A stretch of 64,000 nt of DNA from Streptomyces fodineus. GTDB lineage: Bacteria; Actinomycetota; Actinomycetes; Streptomycetales; Streptomycetaceae. The position numbers were made by a program, and so were the translations under genes. The notes under the pieces were generated by a model that did not search any database, was not told where the DNA came from, and saw nothing but the letters and a program-made list of their open reading frames with translations. The stretch is taken from NCBI RefSeq assembly GCF_001735805.1, contig NZ_CP017248.1:9362001-9426000 (forward strand), in the 5' to 3' direction. How positions within the stretch are numbered: the stretch's first letter is position 1; every line of letters begins with the position of its first letter. This document shows, one piece after another, positions 60,307 to 64,000 of this stretch.

Positions 60307-61281
60307 TTGAGCAGCGTACGAGGCAAGAAGATCCTGGTCACCGGGGGAGCGGGCACCATCGGCTCGAACCTCGTCGACCTCCTGGCCGAGGGCGGTGCGC
60401 GCGAGATCGTGGTACTGGACAACTTCGTGCGCGGGCGGATGGGCAACCTCGCCCAGGCCCTGCCGAGCGGCGTCGTGGAGGTCGTCGAGGGCGACGTACG
60501 GGACGCCGCCACCGTACGGAAGGTCACCGAGGGCGCCGACCTGGTGTTCCACCTCGCCGCGATCCGCATCACCCAGTGCGCCGAGGAGCCGCGGCTCGCC
60601 AACGAGGTACTCGTCGACGGCACCTTCAACGTCCTGGAGGCGGCGGCCGAGGCCTCGGTGGCCAAGGTGATCGCCTCGTCCTCGGCGTCCGTCTACGGTA
60701 TGGCCGAGACCTTCCCGACGACCGAGCGCCATCACCCGTACAACAACGACACCTTCTACGGCGCCGCGAAGGCCTTCAACGAGGGCATGCTGCGCAGCTT
60801 CCACGCCATGTACGGCCTGGACTACGTGGCGCTGCGCTACTTCAACGTCTACGGCCCCCGCATGGACATCCACGGCCTCTACACCGAGGTGCTCATCCGC
60901 TGGATGGAGCGCATCGAGGCGGGCGAGCCGCCGCTGATCCTCGGCGACGGCACACAGACCATGGACTTCGTCGACGTCAGGGACATCGCCAGGGCCAATG
61001 TGCTGGCTGCCGAGTCGGATCTCACCGACGAGGTGTTCAACATCGCCAACGGTACGGAGACTTCGCTGAAGGAACTCGCCGAGGGCCTGCTGGAGGCGAT
61101 GGGGGCCAGTGGTCTGGAGCCGGTGCACGGGCCCGCCCGCGCGGTGAACTCGGTGGTCCGCCGGCTCGCCGACACCTCGCAGGCCGCCGAACGGCTCGGC
61201 TTCACCGCCCGGATAGACCTGGCCACGGGCCTGAAGGACCTGGTCGAGTGGTGGCGCGCGGAGCGGGAGGCGGCCAAGTGA
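60307..61281 (+). CDS. NAD-dependent nucleotide-sugar epimerase/dehydratase
   Basis: A 324-aa extended SDR: ILVTGGAGTIGSNLVDLLAE (residues about 9-28), DNF acidic stretch, VFHLAAIRITQ, SSASVYG, then catalytic FYGAAKAFNEG (Tyr-x3-Lys), and ALRYFNVYGPRM. This pattern is that of UDP-GlcNAc/Glc C4-epimerases such as WbpP and Gne, which act on UDP-sugars. TTG 60307 has AGAGGG 8 nt upstream. It overlaps the aminotransferase start by 4 nt (GTGA). Confidence 0.9.
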   Translation: MSSVRGKKILVTGGAGTIGSNLVDLLAEGGAREIVVLDNFVRGRMGNLAQALPSGVVEVVEGDVRDAATVRKVTEGADLVFHLAAIRITQCAEEPRLANEVLVDGTFNVLEAAAEASVAKVIASSSASVYGMAETFPTTERHHPYNNDTFYGAAKAFNEGMLRSFHAMYGLDYVALRYFNVYGPRMDIHGLYTEVLIRWMERIEAGEPPLILGDGTQTMDFVDVRDIARANVLAAESDLTDEVFNIANGTETSLKELAEGLLEAMGASGLEPVHGPARAVNSVVRRLADTSQAAERLGFTARIDLATGLKDLVEWWRAEREAAK

Positions 61282-62417
61282 ACACCGACCGCATCCCGGT
61301 GATGATCCCCTGGCTCGGCGAGGAGGAGGCCAAGGCCGCCTCCGACGCCGTGCTGTCCGGATGGGTCGCCCAGGGTCCCCGCGTCGCCGCCTTCGAGAAG
61401 GCCTTCGCCGAGCGGGTGGGCGCCGAGCACGGCATCGCGGTCAGTTCGTGCACCACCGCCCTGCACCTGTCGCTCGTCGCCCTCGGACTCGGGCCCGGCG
61501 ACGAGGTCGTGGTGCCCTCGCTGTCCTTCATCGCCACCGCCAACGCCGTGCGCTACGTCGGTGCCGAGCCCGTGTTCGCCGATGTCGACCTCGCCACCGG
61601 CAACCTGACCCCGGCCACCGTGGACGCGGTCCGCACCCCCCGCACCAAGGCCGTCCTCGCCGTCCACCAGGGCGGCGTACCGGCCGATGCGCACGCCCTG
61701 CGTGCCGCCTGCGCCGACTGGGACCTGCCCCTGGTCGAGGACGCGGCCTGCGCCATCGGCTCGACCGTCGGCGGCAAGCCCGTGGGGCACGGCGCACTGA
61801 TCGCCGCCTGGTCCTTCCACCCGCGCAAGCTCGTCACCACGGGCGAGGGCGGCATGATCACCACCGACGACGCCGAGTGGGCGGCACGCCTGCGCCGGCT
61901 GCGCGAGCACGGGATGAACGCCTCGGCGGCCGAGCGCCACGCGAGCGACAAGCCCGTGCTGGAGAGCTACCTCGAGGTGGGCTACAACTACCGGATGACG
62001 GACGTCCAGGCCGCGATCGGCCTGGTCCAGCTGAAGAAACTCGACGCGATGATCGCCCGCCGCCGCGAGCTGGCGGCCCGCTACGACACACTGCTGCACG
62101 ACGTCCCCGGCCTCACCCCCGTTCGCGACCCCGCGCACGGCCAGAGCAACTTCCAGTCCTACTGGGTCCTGGTGGACGGGGACTTCCCCGTCGGCCGGGA
62201 CGACCTGCTCGCCGTGCTCGCCGAGGCCGGCGTCTCCGCCCGGCGCGGGATCATGGCCGCGCACCTCGAACCCGCCTACGCCGGCCACCCCTGCGCCCCG
62301 CTCCCGGTCACCGAGCGGATCACCCGCGAAACCCTCATCCTGCCGCTGTTCCACACCATGACCGAGGAACAGCAGGACCGGGTGGTGGCGGTGCTCCACG
62401 AACAGGCCACGCCATGA
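61278..62417 (+). CDS. DegT/DnrJ/EryC1 sugar aminotransferase
   Basis: A 379-aa PLP enzyme of fold type I. VSSCTTALHLSLVALGLGPG near 54-73, VVPSLSFIATANAV, DAACAIGSTVGG and the Schiff-base Lys in WSFHPRKLVTTGEGGM near 181; GYNYRMTDVQAAIGLVQL follows. It converts a keto-sugar nucleotide to an amino sugar. GTG 61278; the stop overlaps the acyltransferase start by 4 nt. Confidence 0.93.
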   Translation: MNTDRIPVMIPWLGEEEAKAASDAVLSGWVAQGPRVAAFEKAFAERVGAEHGIAVSSCTTALHLSLVALGLGPGDEVVVPSLSFIATANAVRYVGAEPVFADVDLATGNLTPATVDAVRTPRTKAVLAVHQGGVPADAHALRAACADWDLPLVEDAACAIGSTVGGKPVGHGALIAAWSFHPRKLVTTGEGGMITTDDAEWAARLRRLREHGMNASAAERHASDKPVLESYLEVGYNYRMTDVQAAIGLVQLKKLDAMIARRRELAARYDTLLHDVPGLTPVRDPAHGQSNFQSYWVLVDGDFPVGRDDLLAVLAEAGVSARRGIMAAHLEPAYAGHPCAPLPVTERITRETLILPLFHTMTEEQQDRVVAVLHEQATP

Positions 62418-63103
62418 CCGAGTTGCTGATCGTAGGCGCGGGCGGGTTCGCCCGGGAGACCGCACAGGCCGTACGGGACACGGGCGGCATCAAGCTGCTC
62501 GGGCACCTCGACGACAATGCTGCCCTGCACGGCACCGAGGTGGACGGTGTGCCCGTACTCGGCGGCTGCGACCTGGTCCACGACCTGCCCGGCGCCCGGG
62601 TCGTGATCTGCGTGGGCAACCCCCGGGACTACGCGGCCCGCGCCCGCCTGGTGCGCAGGCTCGGCCTCCCCGCCGACCGCTACGCCACCGTGATCCACCC
62701 GACGGCGGCGGTGTCGGAGTCGTCCTCGGTCGGCCCCGGCTCGGTCCTGCTCGCGCACTGCGTCCTGACCGCCGCCGTACGCGTGGGCGCCCATGTCGCG
62801 GTGATGCCGCACGTCGTTCTCACCCATGACGACATGGTCGAGGACTACGTCACGATCGCGTCCGGCGTCCGGCTGGGCGGGGGAGTGCGGCTGGAGGGGG
62901 GCAGCTATGTGGGCTCCGGGGCCCTGGTCCGGGAGGGCACGTCGGTCGGCGCATGGTCGCTGATCGGGATGGGGAGCACGGTGCTCGGCGATGTTCCGCC
63001 GGGCGAGGTCTGGGCCGGGAGCCCGGCCCGGCGGCTGCGCGAGGCGGATGCCCCGGCGCTCGGCGAACTAGCGACGCGAACCATGGGGGGACCCGTCAGA
63101 TGA
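62414..63103 (+). CDS. NeuD/PglD-like sugar O/N-acyltransferase
   Basis: A 229-aa protein. N-terminal Rossmann-like PglD_N domain (LLIVGAGGFARETAQAVRD, residues about 4-22) binds the nucleotide sugar. The C-terminal half is a left-handed beta-helix with repeats (VSESSSVGPGSVLLAHC, VGAHVAVMPHVVLTHD, MVEDYVTIASGVRLGG, LEGGSYVGSGALVREG), and the catalytic His lies in LTHDD. It acylates an amino sugar, most likely made by the adjacent aminotransferase. ATG 62414; coupled to both neighbours by 4-nt overlaps. Confidence 0.9.
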   Translation: MTELLIVGAGGFARETAQAVRDTGGIKLLGHLDDNAALHGTEVDGVPVLGGCDLVHDLPGARVVICVGNPRDYAARARLVRRLGLPADRYATVIHPTAAVSESSSVGPGSVLLAHCVLTAAVRVGAHVAVMPHVVLTHDDMVEDYVTIASGVRLGGGVRLEGGSYVGSGALVREGTSVGAWSLIGMGSTVLGDVPPGEVWAGSPARRLREADAPALGELATRTMGGPVR

Positions 63104-64000
63104 ACCAGATTCCGCTGGTGGACCTCAAGGCGGCCCACGAGGAGGTCGCCGACGAGGTACGGGCCGGATTCGCACGGATCCTGGCCCGCACCGCGTTCGT
63201 CGGCGGCGACGAGGTCCGCCTGTTCGAGGGCGAGTACGCGGACTTCGGCGGCATCGCGCACTGTGTGGGTGTCGCCAACGGCACCGACGCCGTCGAACTC
63301 GCCCTGCGCGCGAGCGGGGTCGGGCCCGGCGACGAGGTCGTGGTGCCCGCCAACACCTTCATCGCCACCGTGGGCGCGGTCGCCAGGATCGGCGCACGCC
63401 CCGTCCTGGCGGACTGCCTGCCCGACACCTACCTGCTGGACCCGCGGGCCGCGCTGGACGCGGTCGGCCCGGCCACGCGTGCGATCGTACCCGTGCACCT
63501 CTACGGGCAGATGGCCGACCTGAGCGAGCTGGCCGGCCAACTACCCGAACGCGTAAGGGTCGTCGAGGACGCCGCGCAGTGCCAGGGCGCGACCCGCGAC
63601 GGCCGGACGCCGGGCAGCGGCGGGATCGCGGCCACCAGCTTCTACCCGGGCAAGAACCTCGGCGCGTACGGCGACGCGGGCGCGGTGCTGACCGACGACG
63701 AGGAGCCGGCCGGCCTGGTGCGTGCGATCGCCAACCACGGCGGCGTCGCCAAGTACCGCCACGACGTGCCCGGGTTCAACAGCCGTCTGGACGCACTGCA
63801 GGCCGTCGTCCTGCGGGCGAAGCTGGCACGGCTGGCGGACGGCAACGCGGCGCGGCGGGCGGCCGCGGCCCGCTACGACGCACTGCTCGCCGACCTGGTG
63901 GCAGCCGGCCGGGTCGTGCTCCCCACGACGGCCGCCGGCAACGTCCACGTGTGGCACCTCTACGTCGTCCAGGTCGCCGGGGCGGACCGCGACGACATCG
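63100..64000 (+). CDS. Second DegT/DnrJ/EryC1 aminotransferase, C-terminus cut by window edge
   Basis: The first 300 residues: IPLVDLKAAHEEVADEVRAG, then GVANGTDAVELALRASGVG, VVPANTFIATVGAV, VEDAAQCQGATRDG and Schiff-base Lys in TSFYPGKNLGAYGDAG near 185. It differs clearly from the other DegT protein here, so it may act on another sugar nucleotide; this VDLK/NGTDA pattern is that of 3-amino-sugar transaminases (e.g. WlbC, FdtB). ATG 63100 overlaps the previous stop by 4 nt. Confidence 0.9.
   Translation, partial: MNQIPLVDLKAAHEEVADEVRAGFARILARTAFVGGDEVRLFEGEYADFGGIAHCVGVANGTDAVELALRASGVGPGDEVVVPANTFIATVGAVARIGARPVLADCLPDTYLLDPRAALDAVGPATRAIVPVHLYGQMADLSELAGQLPERVRVVEDAAQCQGATRDGRTPGSGGIAATSFYPGKNLGAYGDAGAVLTDDEEPAGLVRAIANHGGVAKYRHDVPGFNSRLDALQAVVLRAKLARLADGNAARRAAAARYDALLADLVAAGRVVLPTTAAGNVHVWHLYVVQVAGADRDDI

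Overview
The window is high-GC actinobacterial DNA. Third-codon positions are nearly all G or C, GTG and TTG starts are common, several promoters appear to give leaderless transcripts, and only one in-frame TTA codon was noticed. Tat and lipoprotein exports, ROK, BlaI, ECF42 and SpoIIE-type regulators, and a D-erythronate dehydrogenase homologue all fit Streptomyces or a close relative. No rRNA, tRNA, CRISPR array or intact insertion sequence was seen. The first and last genes are cut by the window edges.

Layout. 0-5.5 kb: a minus-strand operon for pipecolate/lysine catabolism (AmaA-like oxidase, HglS 2-oxoadipate dioxygenase, AmaB dehydrogenase, then a variant OMP-decarboxylase homologue), divergent from a LysR regulator. 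5.8-8 kb: a methyltransferase and a secreted SGNH hydrolase. 8-14 kb: secreted GH95 and GH27 glycosidases with a ROK repressor. 14-20 kb: a PAS/GAF/SpoIIE phosphatase, a DUF4177 protein, an HxlR-SRPBCC-LLM flavin oxidoreductase group and a GNAT. 20.5-23.4 kb: an OmpR/kinase pair followed by two small exported proteins and a strong terminator. 23.8-26 kb: an FAD monooxygenase, a MarR regulator and an SRPBCC protein.

The richest region is 26-42.7 kb. A minus-strand set (Rieske oxygenase, PotDBCA-type polyamine importer, flavin amine oxidase, PatD-like aldehyde dehydrogenase) is divergent from a plus-strand set (148-aa unknown protein, NuoF-like flavoprotein, 3Fe-4S ferredoxin, ADP-forming acyl-CoA synthetase, two sister acyl-CoA dehydrogenases, 3-hydroxyacyl-CoA dehydrogenase, TetR repressor). 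Two copies of a 20-bp operator-like motif lie in the shared promoter region. The simplest reading is one regulon that imports an amine, oxidises it to an acid, activates the acid with CoA and beta-oxidises it, with the NuoF-like protein and ferredoxin feeding electrons to the Rieske enzyme.

42.7-57.4 kb: an ECF42 sigma factor with its YCII partner, an MBL-fold hydrolase, DenD, a DUF885 protein, then a cell-envelope group (glycosyltransferase, polysaccharide deacetylase, truncated DedA, PstS, BlaI repressor, L,D-transpeptidase-like lipoprotein) with BlaI-like operators, followed by GT2, MFS and TolB-like genes. 57.7-64 kb: a polysaccharide locus (polyprenyl sugar-phosphate transferase with a TTA codon, Gfo/Idh oxidoreductase, epimerase, two DegT aminotransferases, NeuD-like acyltransferase) that runs off the end.

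Three otherwise intact genes (acyl-CoA dehydrogenase at 38.7 kb, TolB-like protein at 55.1 kb, Gfo/Idh oxidoreductase at 60.1 kb) are each broken by the apparent loss of one base from a C or G run. The shared pattern suggests homopolymer sequencing errors more than three independent pseudogenes.
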